A DNA stretch of 64,000 nt from Oscarella lobularis (GCF_947507565.1 NC_089189.1:434001-498000); one strand, 5' to 3'. Shown: positions 42,109 to 51,680, counted from the first letter of the stretch. The notes: generated by a model from the letters alone, not told the origin. A program made the numbers and translations.

Positions 42109-42756
42109 ATGAAGCTCATCGTTCTTACGCTACTCGCTCTCGTCTCCAAAACACAGGCGCTCAAGTGCTACCAATGCACCCAGGCCGCCGGCGTGGGTAA
42201 CTGCCCTTTGGATGGCTCCGGCTTGACCGGCACCGAATGCCCTAGCGTCGGCGTGGAAGCCAAATTTTGCGTGGCTACTTCAAGCACGCTAGCCGGCGGC
42301 ACTATTTCTCGTTTGTGCGCTCCCGCGTGTACAGCCGGCAAGGAAACGTTGGCTGGGGTCACAACTGAAAGGAAATGCTGTAACACGGACAACTGCAACG
42401 GAGATTTCGCCTCCATTCCCGCCGGCGGCGGCGGCGGCGACAACCCAACGGAAGCGCCGAACCCACCCGAAGAGAAGTTCCAGTGTTACAATTGCGGTTC
42501 AAAAACGTGCACTGAATCGCAAGTTGAAGACTGCGACGACGGCGATGTCTGCATCACGACGACGGTAAGCGTACCGTTGCTCGGCACGGGCTACACGCGC
42601 GGATGCATAGCCAAGGCTGCGTGCACTGAAACTAACGTCGGTGGCTTTGGAACCAAGTGTTGCGACACTTCGTTGTGCAACGCCGGCGCCACGGTCAAAG
42701 TCAGCATCGTCGCCATGCTCGTCGCTGTTCTCGTCACTCTGTGGGCTCGCAACTAA
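42109..42756 (+). CDS. LU domain protein 2, two domains, GPI-type C-terminus
   Basis: A single exon of 215 aa. Signal peptide (MKLIVLTLLALVSKTQA), then LU domain 1 from CYQC to CCNTDNCN, a Gly/Asp linker (AGGGGGDNPTEAPNPP), LU domain 2 from CYNC to CCDTSLCN, and a C-terminal hydrophobic segment (VSIVAMLVAVLVTLWARN) after a small-residue omega-like site. Three-finger GPI-anchored proteins of this kind act at the cell surface in adhesion or receptor modulation; the partner here is unknown. The C-terminus GATVKVSIVAML is nearly identical in LU genes 3 and 4. Confidence 0.88.
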   Translation: MKLIVLTLLALVSKTQALKCYQCTQAAGVGNCPLDGSGLTGTECPSVGVEAKFCVATSSTLAGGTISRLCAPACTAGKETLAGVTTERKCCNTDNCNGDFASIPAGGGGGDNPTEAPNPPEEKFQCYNCGSKTCTESQVEDCDDGDVCITTTVSVPLLGTGYTRGCIAKAACTETNVGGFGTKCCDTSLCNAGATVKVSIVAMLVAVLVTLWARN

Positions 42757-43723
42757 AGCGATGCACTGACTGCGCTAGCAAAAAAAATCCTTGCAGTGTT
42801 TTTGAATTTTTTTGGTGTGTTTTGGCAGGGAATGCGAAAGAAATTGTGAAGAGCAATCGGGGGGCAATATGTAGAGTAAGGCGGGAAGGGTCCGGGTCTA
42901 ATAATTAATAACTAATACAATCATTCCCCGGACCTTTGGCGGGGAAATTAAGGGAGCCCCGGTCGACAAAAGGTCTGGGAAACAAGGCTTGATAACCAAA
43001 TTTTAATCATTTAAACTTGAGCCCGCGAAATAAGCGAACGACTCATATACGAGTCTAATAGCGGTTCGCGCTTCTTTCGAGTTAACGTGCACGTGATAGA
43101 ATGGAGATGAGCTAGTCTTCCCCCTCGACTCGTATATACGTAGTCCAGGCTCGTAGGGAGGCTCACTGTACTTGTTTATCGCATGCATGTAACTGAGACT
43201 TATTTCTGCCTAAGCTGTCGATAGAACGGATGTCGAATGTCGATGAGCTCGCGGGTCAATGCGGAGTCACGAGAGCGGCGGACGAAACGAATTCAAACTC
43301 GATTAGAGCACGAATTTGAGACGTAGGGTGGGGTCAAGCCAAAATCGTTAACCGTTTGACGTTGGGGAATCGAAAACGGGGAAATGTTCTCAAGGGAGTC
43401 GGGTTCTTTTGACTAAAGCGAAAACCGATGGGAATCGACGACGCGTTTCGTTCGCTCGTCGCCGCCCCTTTCCGAGACGTAATTTTTGAGTGGCAGGTTT
43501 TCAATCTGGGGTCCGAGTCGCTCGGGGCAACGCGTGCTACATGCAAAACAAAATTCGGTCGGAACGCGAAAACGCCGAAAAGACGCGTAGACGCGCGACA
43601 AAATCCGACCGAAATCAATCAACTAGGAATAACTAACGAATCGCCGTGGAGACAAAACTGCGAGAACCGTCTCGCTGAGAGATTGTCCCCACTGGAGATC
43701 ACGCGGGAGAGAGTTGAGACAGG
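42757..43723. other. intergenic region, duplicated LU flank
   Basis: It contains a second copy of the repeat-rich flank seen at 40717-42056, including the block TTATCGCATGCAT at about 43167, GATGAGCTCGCGG at about 43240 and GAATCGACGACGCG at about 43434. No gene was seen. Confidence 0.5.
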
Positions 43724-43757
43724 ATGATAACCAGCCGGACCGCGTGCTCGTTATCAT
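43724..43757 (+). promoter_or_regulatory. palindromic GATA-containing element before LU gene 3
   Basis: The same ATGATAAC...GTTATCAT inverted pair as before LU gene 2, again 18 bp upstream of the start codon. Confidence 0.4.
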
Positions 43758-43775
43758 TCTAGTATCAACGTCGGT

Positions 43776-44177
43776 ATGAAGCTCATCGTTCTCTCGCTAC
43801 TCGCTTTCGTCTCCACGACGCTGGCGCAGACAACGCAAGCGCCGACAACGCAAGCGCCGACAACGCAAGCGCCGTTTATGTGCTACACTTGCATAAAAGA
43901 AACATGCGATGAGTCGGACCTTGCACCCTGCTTGTTAGACAATGCGGTGTGCCAGACGACGACGATTACAACGCCTAAAGTCGGCATCATTGATTCCATT
44001 ACTACCTACACCCACTCATGCACAACAAAGAGTTTGTGCACTGCGAGTGACAGCTCTCTCAGCAAAACAACGTGCTGCGATACGTCGGAGTGCAACAAGA
44101 GCGCCGGCGCCACGGTCAAAGTTAGTATTGTCGCCATGCTCGTCGCTGTTCTGCTTGCTCTGTGGGCTCGCAACTAA
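43776..44177 (+). CDS. LU domain protein 3, single domain with TTQAP repeats
   Basis: A single exon of 133 aa. The signal peptide (MKLIVLSLLAFVSTTLAQ) is followed directly by three TTQAP repeats and then one LU domain from CYTC to CCDTSECN, ending in the shared VKVSIVAMLVAVLLALWARN tail. Relative to LU gene 2, the first domain has been lost and the Thr-rich linker expanded. Predicted GPI-anchored surface protein. Confidence 0.85.
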   Translation: MKLIVLSLLAFVSTTLAQTTQAPTTQAPTTQAPFMCYTCIKETCDESDLAPCLLDNAVCQTTTITTPKVGIIDSITTYTHSCTTKSLCTASDSSLSKTTCCDTSECNKSAGATVKVSIVAMLVAVLLALWARN

Positions 44178-44673
44178 GCGATGCACTAACTGCGCTAGAT
44201 AAAAAAACAGCTGTTTCAGTTTGATTTTGGTGTATGCTTCTGTTTTTTTGGGTGGTGTTTTGAGCGAATAAAGGCGCGCGCATAATACGCATGCGTCGGC
44301 GCGTACACTCGTCAAATTCGATAATAGATCAAGGTTGGGTTTCGGGGCGAAATCAGAACTTTTTGTTAGGCGAAACAAGCGCGCGCGCATACTTCCATCT
44401 AATAATTAAGTTTCGAAGACTACGTCAACGTTGCCGGGACAACGCGTGCGACAGAGATTGGCCGGAACGCGAAAACGCCAAAAAAGACGCGTAGACGCGC
44501 AACGAAATTAATCAACTACGAATAACTAACGAATCGCCGTGCATGGCGACAAAACAGCGAGAACCGTCTCGCTGAAAGATCGTTCCCACTGCGTGTGGGA
44601 GCTAGATCACGCGGGAGACGAGTAACCAGCCGGACCCCGTACTCCTTATTGTTCTAAAAGTATCGACGTCGGT
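44178..44673. other. intergenic flank of LU gene 4
   Basis: Shortened version of the LU upstream block (GACTACGTCAACG, ACAACGCGTGCGA, GAACGCGAAAACGCC, ACTAACGAATCGCCGTG). No gene was seen. Confidence 0.45.
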
Positions 44674-45317
44674 ATGAAGCTCGTCGTTCTTACGCTACTC
44701 GCTCTCGTCTCCACAGCACAGGCGCTTAAATGTTACACCTGTTCTGTGTCTCCCACGACCCAAGCTGCCCGGCAGATGCAAAGAACGTGACCAGCGTGGA
44801 TTGCGGAAACTTAGATACGTGCCAGGCTATTAGACACACCGATTTTGACAAGACGAAGTCTCCAACGTACGCACGTAATTGCGTCGCGGCTGCCAATTGT
44901 TTTCCCGGACGTGTAAGCATCGTTTTCGAGTCTGTAACCAAATGCTGTAGAACGGACAACTGCAACGGAGATTTCGACTCCATTGTGGAAGCGTTCCAGT
45001 GCTACGAATGCGCGATGAAAAGCTCATCCGATTCGTGCCTTACGAGAAAAGTCTGCACAGGCGGAAATCCGATGTGCTTGTGGACGAAAACAGGCGGCAA
45101 CAACGACACCCGCTACACGTATAGATGTACTACCAAGGAAGAGTGCGCAGCTCTCCAAGCTACGTGCTGCAACACTTCCTTGTGCAACACCGGCCCAACC
45201 CCCACTGAAGCCGGCCCAACCCTTAGCACAACCCCCACCAACGCCGGCGCCACGGTCAAAGTCAGTATTGTTGCTATGCTAATCGCTCTTCTGGTTGCTC
45301 TGTGGGCTCGCAACTAA
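44674..45317 (+). pseudogene. LU domain gene 4, frameshifted after the signal peptide
   Basis: The start at 44674 gives the family signal peptide (MKLVVLTLLALVSTAQALKC), but that frame hits TGA at 44788. The rest of the protein is open in another frame: remainder of LU domain 1 to CCRTDNCN, domain 2 from CYEC to CCNTSLCN, a TPTEAGPT linker and the shared VKVSIVAML tail. The switch must fall in the first domain near 44735-44750 and needs a single-base change. There is no second disabling mutation, so this is a very young pseudogene, a polymorphism or a sequence error. Confidence 0.78.
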
Positions 45318-45617
45318 GCGATGCACTCACTAACTACACTAGCAATAAAAACAGCTGTCTCAGTTTGAGTTCGTGTGTATGCTTCTGCTTTCTTCTAATA
45401 AATGGGCGATGGTCACGAGATGAAGTTGGGGTGGGTCCGATAGAATCGAGGCACACTCTGACGCCGATTTCGGGCGAAATCGTCGAGAAAAATTAAAATC
45501 GGTGTCATGTTTGATACCGATTTCAAGTCAACTTTTCGCTAGGCGGAACAAGCGCCCGTACACTTCCGGGTCAAAAAGATATGCATCTAATTAATTAAAA
45601 AAGATGCATCCAATTAA

Positions 45618-45854
45618 AAATAGCGTTGCGGGGAACGCCAACTTTTAAAAGATAGACAAGTATCTTCAATTCGTTGCGCGCGAGCGACACTTGCGGTTCA
45701 GGCGCATGGAACGTGACTCGTGCATAATAATGGGTGGTCAATGGCAGCGTCCGACTGCTTAAATTTTTTAATCCTGCCCTTACCATTATTATGCACTACA
45801 TACGGTCCGTCCGCCTGAACCGCAAGCGCCGCTTGCGCGCAACGAGCTACAGAC
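45618..45854. mobile_element. MITE-like inverted-repeat element, copy 1
   Basis: The left arm (GTTGCGCGCGAGCG...CTTGCGGTTCAGGCG...GTGCATAATAATGG) and the right arm (CCATTATTATGCACTACATACGG...CGCCTGAACCGCAAGCGCCGCTTGCGCGCAAC) are long imperfect inverted repeats of about 60 bp. They flank a short unique centre containing GGTCAATGGCAGCGTCCGAC. There is no coding capacity. The 28-bp tandem array starts directly at its right end. Confidence 0.7.
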
Positions 45855-46484
45855 ACAGTTTTGAGGTAAGAGAACGGGCAAAACAGTTTTGAGGTAAGAG
45901 AACGTGCAAAACAGTTTTGAGGTAAGAGAACGTGCAAAACAGTTTTGAGGTAAGAGAACGGGCAAAACAGTTTTGAGGTAAGAAAGCGGGCAAAACAGAT
46001 TTGAGGTAAGAGAACGGGCAAAACAGTTTTGAGGTAAGAGAACGGGCAAAACAGTTTTGAGGTAAGAGAACGGGCAAAACAGTTTTGAGGTAAGAGAACG
46101 GGCAAAACAGTTTTGAGGTAAGAAAGCGGGCAAAACAGTTTTGAGGTAAGAAAGCGGGCAAAACAGTTTTGAGGTAAGAGAACGGGCAAAACAGTTTTGA
46201 GGTAAGAGAACGTGCAAAACAGTTTTGAGGTAAGAGAACGAGCAAAACAGTTTTGAGGTAAGAGAACGGGCAAAACAGTTTTGAGGTAAGAGAACGGGCA
46301 AAACAGTTTTGAGGTAAGAAAGCGGGCAAAACAGATTTGAGGTAAGAGAACGGGCAAAACAGTTTTGAGGTAAGAGAACGGGCAAAACAGTTTTGAGGTA
46401 AGAGAACGGGCAAAACAGTTTTGAGGTAAGAGAACGGGCAAAACAGTTTTGAGACGAGAGAACGGGCAAAACAGTTTTGAGGCG
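45855..46484. repeat. 28-bp tandem array, about 22 units, each with a consensus 5' splice site
   Basis: The unit is ACAGTTTTGAGGTAAGAGAACGGGCAAA with few variants (GTGCAAA, AAAGCGGG, ACAGATTTG). Each unit carries GAGGTAAGA on the + strand, a near-perfect U1-complementary 5' splice site. Because 28 is not a multiple of 3 and the unit lacks stops on the minus strand, three overlapping minus-strand frames stay open; they are by-products. Confidence 0.92.
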
Positions 46485-46574
46485 GGAACGTCCACTTTTG
46501 ATGGGTAAGTGTCTCAATGCGTTGCACGCGAGCGGCGCTTACGGTTCAGGCGCATGGAACGCTACTCGCGCATA
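46485..46574. mobile_element. half copy of the MITE-like element
   Basis: It contains the GGCGGGAACGTCCACTTTTGATGGGTAAGTGTC block and one arm (GTTGCACGCGAGCGGCGCTTACGGTTCAGGCGCATGGAACG), ending at CGCATAATATAGCG. It sits immediately after the 28-bp array. Confidence 0.6.
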
Positions 46575-46815
46575 ATATAGCGTTGGCGGGAACGCCCACT
46601 TTCGAGGGGTAAGTGTCTTCAATTCGTTGCGCGCGCTTGCGGTTCAGGCGGACGGAACGTGACTCGTGCATAATAATGGCGTGGTCAATGGCAGCGTCCG
46701 ACTGCTTAAATTTTTTAATCCTGCCCTTACCACGCTATTATTATGCACTACATACGTTCCGTCCGCCTGAACCGCCAGCGCCGCTTGCGCGCAACCAGTT
46801 ACAGACACAGGTCGG
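46575..46815. mobile_element. MITE-like inverted-repeat element, copy 2
   Basis: It is about 90% similar to copy 1 by eye, with the same inverted arms (CTTGCGGTTCAGGCGGACGGAACGTG facing CGTTCCGTCCGCCTGAACCG) and the same central GGTCAATGGCAGCGTCCGAC block, and ends in AGTTACAGACACAG. Here no tandem array follows the right end. Confidence 0.7.
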
Positions 46816-47164
46816 TCAAAAAATGAGCGTTCCCAACATTTACCAAAAAAGGATGAATCCAATTAAAAAAGGATGCATCCGGGCCAATCTAATTACGTTT
46901 TTGAGAAGACTACGTCAACGTCGTCGGAGCAACGCGTGCCAATATGCAAACACGTCACTCCTTACGCCCAAACCAAACCGAATTCATCGCAAAAAACGCG
47001 AAAAATTCCTAAAACCGAATCCGCTACCGTATAGCGAGAGGATACGCCACGAAAATTTAACAGTTCAATAGAAAAAACGCTCGTGGTGCCTTTTTGAAGC
47101 ACGTGATCTAATGACACGCGGCAGGAAACCGCGTGTCGATCCACCCTCTCACTTCAACCTAGCT

Positions 47165-47782
47165 ATGAAACCGGTTGCCCACGTCGCTCTTCTTCTCCTA
47201 TTCTCCACGCCCTCGCTGGCGCTCAACTGCTACAGCTGCCTGAGCAGTATCAGCCCCGGATGCGGCAGCAAAGTAAGCAGCGACATTCAACCGAAACTCT
47301 GCGATCGAGCCAATTGCGTGAGCACGAGAACGGGAACGGGCCCTATGGCCGTCTACCAACGCGAATGTCTCGCAGCCTGCGTGGCCGGCACCGTGAACGG
47401 CACCACACGAAAGTGCTGCCAGACAGACGGCTGCAATGGAGACTTCGGCGACGACAGTTCCGTCACCGAGGCCCCCAAACCTCCGACGACGACCAAAGCC
47501 CCGTCGGAATTTCAGTGCTACAGTTGCGACACTTCGGGCGACTCGAAGTGCACGAAGACGGCCGTTTGCACCGACGAAAATCCGGTCTGTGCGAGCAGCA
47601 AAGTGTCCCTGCCGTTCGTCGGTTCGTCGTACTTGCACGGGTGTATGAGCAAGGACGACTGCGAAGCGGCGCTTCTGACCGAATGCTGCTATACGTCGCT
47701 GTGCAATGCCGGCGCGACGATTCGAGTCAGCGTTTTCGTTATTCTTGTCGCCGTTTTCGTAGCTCTTTTCGTTCGTAATTGA
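47165..47782 (+). CDS. LU domain protein 5, two domains, GPI-type C-terminus
   Basis: A single exon of 205 aa. The Met at 47165 is chosen because it begins a good signal peptide (MKPVAHVALLLLFSTPSLA); an in-frame upstream ATG at 47111 has no such feature. LU domain 1 runs CYSC to CCQTDGCN and domain 2 CYSC to CCYTSLCN, separated by a Thr/Pro linker (TEAPKPPTTTKAP). The tail (IRVSVFVILVAVFVALFVRN) is a GPI-type signal. Confidence 0.87.
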   Translation: MKPVAHVALLLLFSTPSLALNCYSCLSSISPGCGSKVSSDIQPKLCDRANCVSTRTGTGPMAVYQRECLAACVAGTVNGTTRKCCQTDGCNGDFGDDSSVTEAPKPPTTTKAPSEFQCYSCDTSGDSKCTKTAVCTDENPVCASSKVSLPFVGSSYLHGCMSKDDCEAALLTECCYTSLCNAGATIRVSVFVILVAVFVALFVRN

Positions 47783-48119
47783 GCTCCGAAACGACGCTAG
47801 CTAGCAAGGAACATTTGTTTTTTATTGGTTTGCGCTTTTTTGTCTGCTAAGAGCATGAATGTTTTGTTGCTGCGTTGATTGCAAGTGAGAATTCGATGTG
47901 ATGAAGCATGTACGTTGCCAACAGTGATAGCGCCCGTATGTATTTTAGACTACGTGGCGTTTCTGGCGTTTGCGTGCGGCCTGACTACATGTACAGCAGC
48001 TCTAGATGTTGCTTCAGCCACAGTATAGGCTCCTATACTGCCGCGCTCTTTCTATCGTGCCGTACGAAAGTAAAAAAGTCGAGCCACGTGACATAGCTTC
48101 TAACCACGTGATAGAAACG
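47783..48119. other. intergenic region before LU gene 6
   Basis: It contains a short palindromic stretch, CAGTATAGGCTCCTATACTG, at about 48021-48040 (9-bp arms). No gene was seen. Confidence 0.4.
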
Positions 48120-48947
48120 ATGAGAGAATTCGTCTGCGTTGCGCTGCTCGCCTTTATCGCCCGTTCTCTCGCGCTCAAATGCTACGTCTGCAGCAGTCGC
48201 TCCATCGGAGTCGACTGCAACGTCACAGTAAGCGGCATAGCCAGCGAGGACTGCGCAAACAGCTACTGCTCCTCCACTAAAACGACAACGAGTGGCGTAA
48301 GCGTCTACGATCGAAAATGCGTCGCCTCGTGCGTGGAAGGTACAACTAACGACACCGTAGAAACGAAATGCTGTCAAATCGACAACTGCAACGGAGATTT
48401 CGACGAAATCTCGAGCGGAAGCGGAAGTGGTAGCGGAAGCGGACTTGGCGGAGTTTGGACCATAATCTATGTCACGCGATCGCCGAGCCCCGGCGAAACG
48501 ACGACACAGACGCCAACTTCAACCCCAAAACTCTCCCCAAGTCCCGAAAAAACGACGAGAAAAAGTCCAACTTTTACCCCCAGTTCCAGTAGTCCCAGTA
48601 GCGGCGGCAATAAAACGCCAAGTGCTACTACCCAAGGTCCCGGAAAAACTACGTCAGCACCGTTTCAATGCTACAGTTGCCCAGTTACTAGCAGTTCCAC
48701 GTGCTCAGACAAAGCCCCGTGCACTGTAGCGAATCCCGTATGTACTATCCTTCGCGTAAGCGTTCCGCTATTCGGCACGACATACACGTTCGGATGTCAG
48801 AACAGGGATTTGTGTAAGCCGGACGCGTTTACTGAATGCTGTACGACGTCGCTTTGCAATTCCGGTGCAATCACGGTCCGGGCTACTAATAGTATTGTCG
48901 TTGCTATGGTGATTGCTGTTTTTGAGTCTGTGTCGGCTCGTAGTTAA
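48120..48947 (+). CDS. LU domain protein 6, two domains with long Ser/Thr/Pro linker
   Basis: A single exon of 275 aa, starting at the Met that opens a signal peptide (MREFVCVALLAFIARSLA). Domain 1 runs CYVC to CCQIDNCN. A linker of about 80 residues rich in Ser, Thr and Pro, with a GSGSGSGSG run, follows; it is probably O-glycosylated. Domain 2 runs CYSC to CCTTSLCN, then a weakly hydrophobic C-terminus (NSIVVAMVIAVFESV) that includes a Glu and is less typical of a GPI signal than its relatives. Confidence 0.85.
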   Translation: MREFVCVALLAFIARSLALKCYVCSSRSIGVDCNVTVSGIASEDCANSYCSSTKTTTSGVSVYDRKCVASCVEGTTNDTVETKCCQIDNCNGDFDEISSGSGSGSGSGLGGVWTIIYVTRSPSPGETTTQTPTSTPKLSPSPEKTTRKSPTFTPSSSSPSSGGNKTPSATTQGPGKTTSAPFQCYSCPVTSSSTCSDKAPCTVANPVCTILRVSVPLFGTTYTFGCQNRDLCKPDAFTECCTTSLCNSGAITVRATNSIVVAMVIAVFESVSARS

Positions 48948-49465
48948 TTAAAACTGTGCATAGCAAATAACCGTTTTGATCACTTATTTTGTCTGTCGAC
49001 TTGGCGTTCTCGTTTCGTGTGTTTGTTTGGTTGCTTGTGAGTAATTTTGACTCTGAGAAATCGCACGCGCATGCTCCGTTGAAAAAAAGTCGCATTTTAG
49101 TACGGGAGCCTTCGTTTCCAAGACTATGGTATCTCATTCCTCGTGGCGCTGATGTCTTTGTGTACAGTGTAAGTATAGCTGCAGTTACGGGGATTTCTAA
49201 TAGCAATCGCTCTTAGTGGTTTTCGTTTTCAATTTTACAAGGCACTGGTACCGTTGTCACCGTCGCACGTGATCAGCGGACCATGTACCCGCAAAATCAT
49301 CTTAAACGGGCAAAAACGACGTCACCAATAGGCGAAAAAACTCATTAGAGCTCCCAACGTAACGCATATGCACGAAATCGAGTCGCTCGCCGTACGACCA
49401 GTCACCACGTGATCCTAACGAGAGCATCACGCGTCCCCCTCTACTCAACTCACTCATCAACGGCA
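48948..49465. other. intergenic region before LU gene 7
   Basis: No repeats or recognisable genes. CACGTGATC occurs twice (about 49266 and 49405) upstream of the start, matching CACGTGAT before LU genes 5 and 6 (47100, 48104), and may be a shared E-box-like site. Confidence 0.35.
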
Positions 49466-50248
49466 ATGAAGAGCACTCTCGGCGTTCTTCTCCTCCTCGC
49501 GCTCGCGACTCGCCCCTCACACGCCCTCAAGTGCTACATCTGTTCGCAGGGCGGCGACACGCCGAGCGGCGGCCCGTGCGGCGACAACATCGGCGCGGGC
49601 ACGACGTCGGCGGAGTGCGAGCAAGGCAGCATATTTTGCTCAATCAACAAACAGACGGCAATCGACGGCTCGGCGGCGTACAACCGTTATTGCGCGAGCG
49701 AATGCCCAGCGGGGACGGTAATGAACGGGGATATCACGAGTCAAACGACGTGTTGCACTACGGATAACTGCAACGACAACATCGCCACTCAGCCGACACC
49801 GGCGGCACCGCCGACGCCGACTCGCGGCGGCGGCGGCGGCGGCGGCGGCACGGCGGCACCGATAAAAACAAACCCTCCGGTTGTCAAGGGTACGACCGTG
49901 CCGCCGAAAAAATCCGGCTTTCAATGCTACACGTGCACTATTGCGTTGGGTTTTGCCGGATGCACGGCGCGAACGTGCGATACGACGATGATCCCCGGTA
50001 ACGATCGCGTCGCCTGTCAGACGACGAAAGCGGAACATCGCCAATCGACGTCGTATTCGAAGACGTGCGCGACCGTGAACACGTGCGTGTCCGGCGTGAC
50101 GGAAGTGGATCTCCCCGGCGGGGAGACGTCTCTGCAGACGACGTCATGCTGCGAGACGTCGCTTTGTAATACGGGAAGTGGGGCTACGAGTGTTGCGGTT
50201 AGTTTCGCTGCTATGGCAATAGCGCTCGTTATTGCCGCTTTCAATTGA
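49466..50248 (+). CDS. LU domain protein 7, two domains, GPI-type C-terminus
   Basis: A single exon of 260 aa. Signal peptide (MKSTLGVLLLLALATRPSHA), LU domain 1 from CYIC to CCTTDNCN, a Pro/Thr linker with eight consecutive Gly, LU domain 2 from CYTC to CCETSLCN, and a hydrophobic C-terminus (VAVSFAAMAIALVIAAFN). Last member of the LU cluster in the window. Confidence 0.87.
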   Translation: MKSTLGVLLLLALATRPSHALKCYICSQGGDTPSGGPCGDNIGAGTTSAECEQGSIFCSINKQTAIDGSAAYNRYCASECPAGTVMNGDITSQTTCCTTDNCNDNIATQPTPAAPPTPTRGGGGGGGGTAAPIKTNPPVVKGTTVPPKKSGFQCYTCTIALGFAGCTARTCDTTMIPGNDRVACQTTKAEHRQSTSYSKTCATVNTCVSGVTEVDLPGGETSLQTTSCCETSLCNTGSGATSVAVSFAAMAIALVIAAFN

Positions 50249-50469
50249 ACCACTGACGCTTATCCTACTCAGTTTTATCGTTTCCTGTACGCATGTTCGA
50301 TGTTTTTTTGGTGTTGTTAGTGTGGTGGTAAACTGATGTCTGAGGCACGCTTATCCTACCAGTTGCTTAGATTCGTTCATTCATGCATACTATTGGCTGT
50401 TTCTGGAAGTGGTCGTGATAAACGGTGGCCCTGCGCAAGCCTCTACAATACGCTGGTATAAAGCGAAGG

Positions 50470-50590
50470 CCGTAAATATTGAATCAAAGACAAGTGCAAA
50501 GAGAAATGCCGCCGCAACTTGTCTAATATTGAAATGCCGTTGCCACTTGTCTAATATTGAGGCGGAGACAAATGCCTTTGCCACCTGCAC
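50470..50590. repeat. short degenerate direct/inverted repeat
   Basis: CACTTGTCTAATATTGA and CAACTTGTCTAATATTGA occur in tandem with an AATGCCG(T/C)... block between them. GACAAGTGC at about 50488 is inverted to the CACTTGTC units, so the segment can fold. No gene was recognised in 50249-50908 apart from this. Confidence 0.5.
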
Positions 50591-50908
50591 TTCCTAATCT
50601 ATCCATGGAAGTCCGTCCCCTTTATGATCAAAGCCCGATTCCATGAATAAACTAATCTCAGACGTTGTCACTTCTAAAGGCTACGTTTGTAGCTCGTGTC
50701 TCTTTTATATTCTTCTGGCCTCTTTGGGTCACGAGATCAGATAGGGTTGCCTTATACAGTCATCGATACGTTTTCAAAACAATAAGCACTCCCTTCTAAT
50801 CTCTTTAGTAAGGACTACTGTACGTCCAAGCTGTTTGCATAAATGCAACTTCTTAAGGAATCGAACGCCTTTTTTCTTTGATATTAATTAACGGCTGAAC
50901 GAAACCCC

Positions 50909-51680
50909 ATGGGAGCGCGACAATCGTCCGCGAGAGCGACAACGACACGAAGCCGCGACGACGACGAATTCTCGGGATACCGTTTCCACGCCGTCTGCGG
51001 CGCCAACGTCGCCCTCTCGCCCGACCGTCGCACGGCGATGCGACGACGCTCGTTCAAGGACGGCGTCGTCTTCAGCGATCGCCCCCTGCGACCGCGGGAA
51101 ACGTTCGAAATTGAGATCGTCGCTTTGGAACGCGAGTGGGTCGGATCGCTGCGTTTCGGACTGACGGCACGGAATCCGACGGGGCCGTCGCCGCCGCCGC
51201 CGTTCGCCGTGCCGATTCTTACGGGGAAGCCGGGAACTTACGTTCTGGCCGGCTGCGCCGTTCACGGGACGGTCGACGAGGCGACGACGGTTTCGTGGAT
51301 ACGGGACGGCTACGCGCTCAATCTCGACGATTTGGGCGAGATAAAGGAGGGAACGCGACTCGGCGTGCTCTACGATCCGTTCGGAAGACTAATATTTACC
51401 GTAGATGGAAATGAGCGAGGGGTTGCGTGCGAGGGGCTTCCGCACGACGTCCCTCTGTTTGCGGTTTTGGATATTTACGGGAGAGCGAAAGCCGTTAGGG
51501 TCATGCAATCACGTCAAGGTCGACTAATCGGAGTGTATACTAGTTTACGAACGTGTTTTCTTTCTAGTTTCGTCGCTGCAGGACTTGTGTCGACTCGTCA
51601 TACAACGGAACGTTGCTGAGAGTCGCAATGTGGACGAACTAACTCTACCGCGTAACCTCAAGCGTTTTTTGAAGTGCTAG
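50909..51680 (+). CDS. NEURL2: Neuralized-like NHR domain plus SOCS box protein (NEURL2 type)
   Basis: Two exons (50909-51518 and 51568-51680) join to 240 aa. The N-terminus MGARQSS fits an N-myristoylation site. A single NHR domain follows (FHAVCGANVALS, GVVFSDRPLRPRETFEIEI, WVGSLRFGLTARNP, LFAVLDIYGRAKAVRV). The 49-bp intron must be removed to give the C-terminal SOCS box (SLQDLCRLVIQRNV...LTLPRNLKRFLKC). Without splicing, an unrelated tail and a stop would follow. NHR + SOCS is the NEURL2/Ozz layout, a substrate adaptor of an elongin/cullin ubiquitin ligase, as opposed to RING-bearing NEURL1. The symbol is by domain layout, not by phylogeny. Confidence 0.85.

Noticed and set aside
45855-46484. 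CRISPR-like array
   Set aside because: Units are contiguous with no unique spacers, and the context is an animal genome.
45698-46527. Three overlapping minus-strand open frames of 226-265 codons with repeats like SKLFCPFSYLKTVLP
   Set aside because: They arise because the 28-bp unit has no minus-strand stop in any frame; no start context, signal or domain supports a protein.
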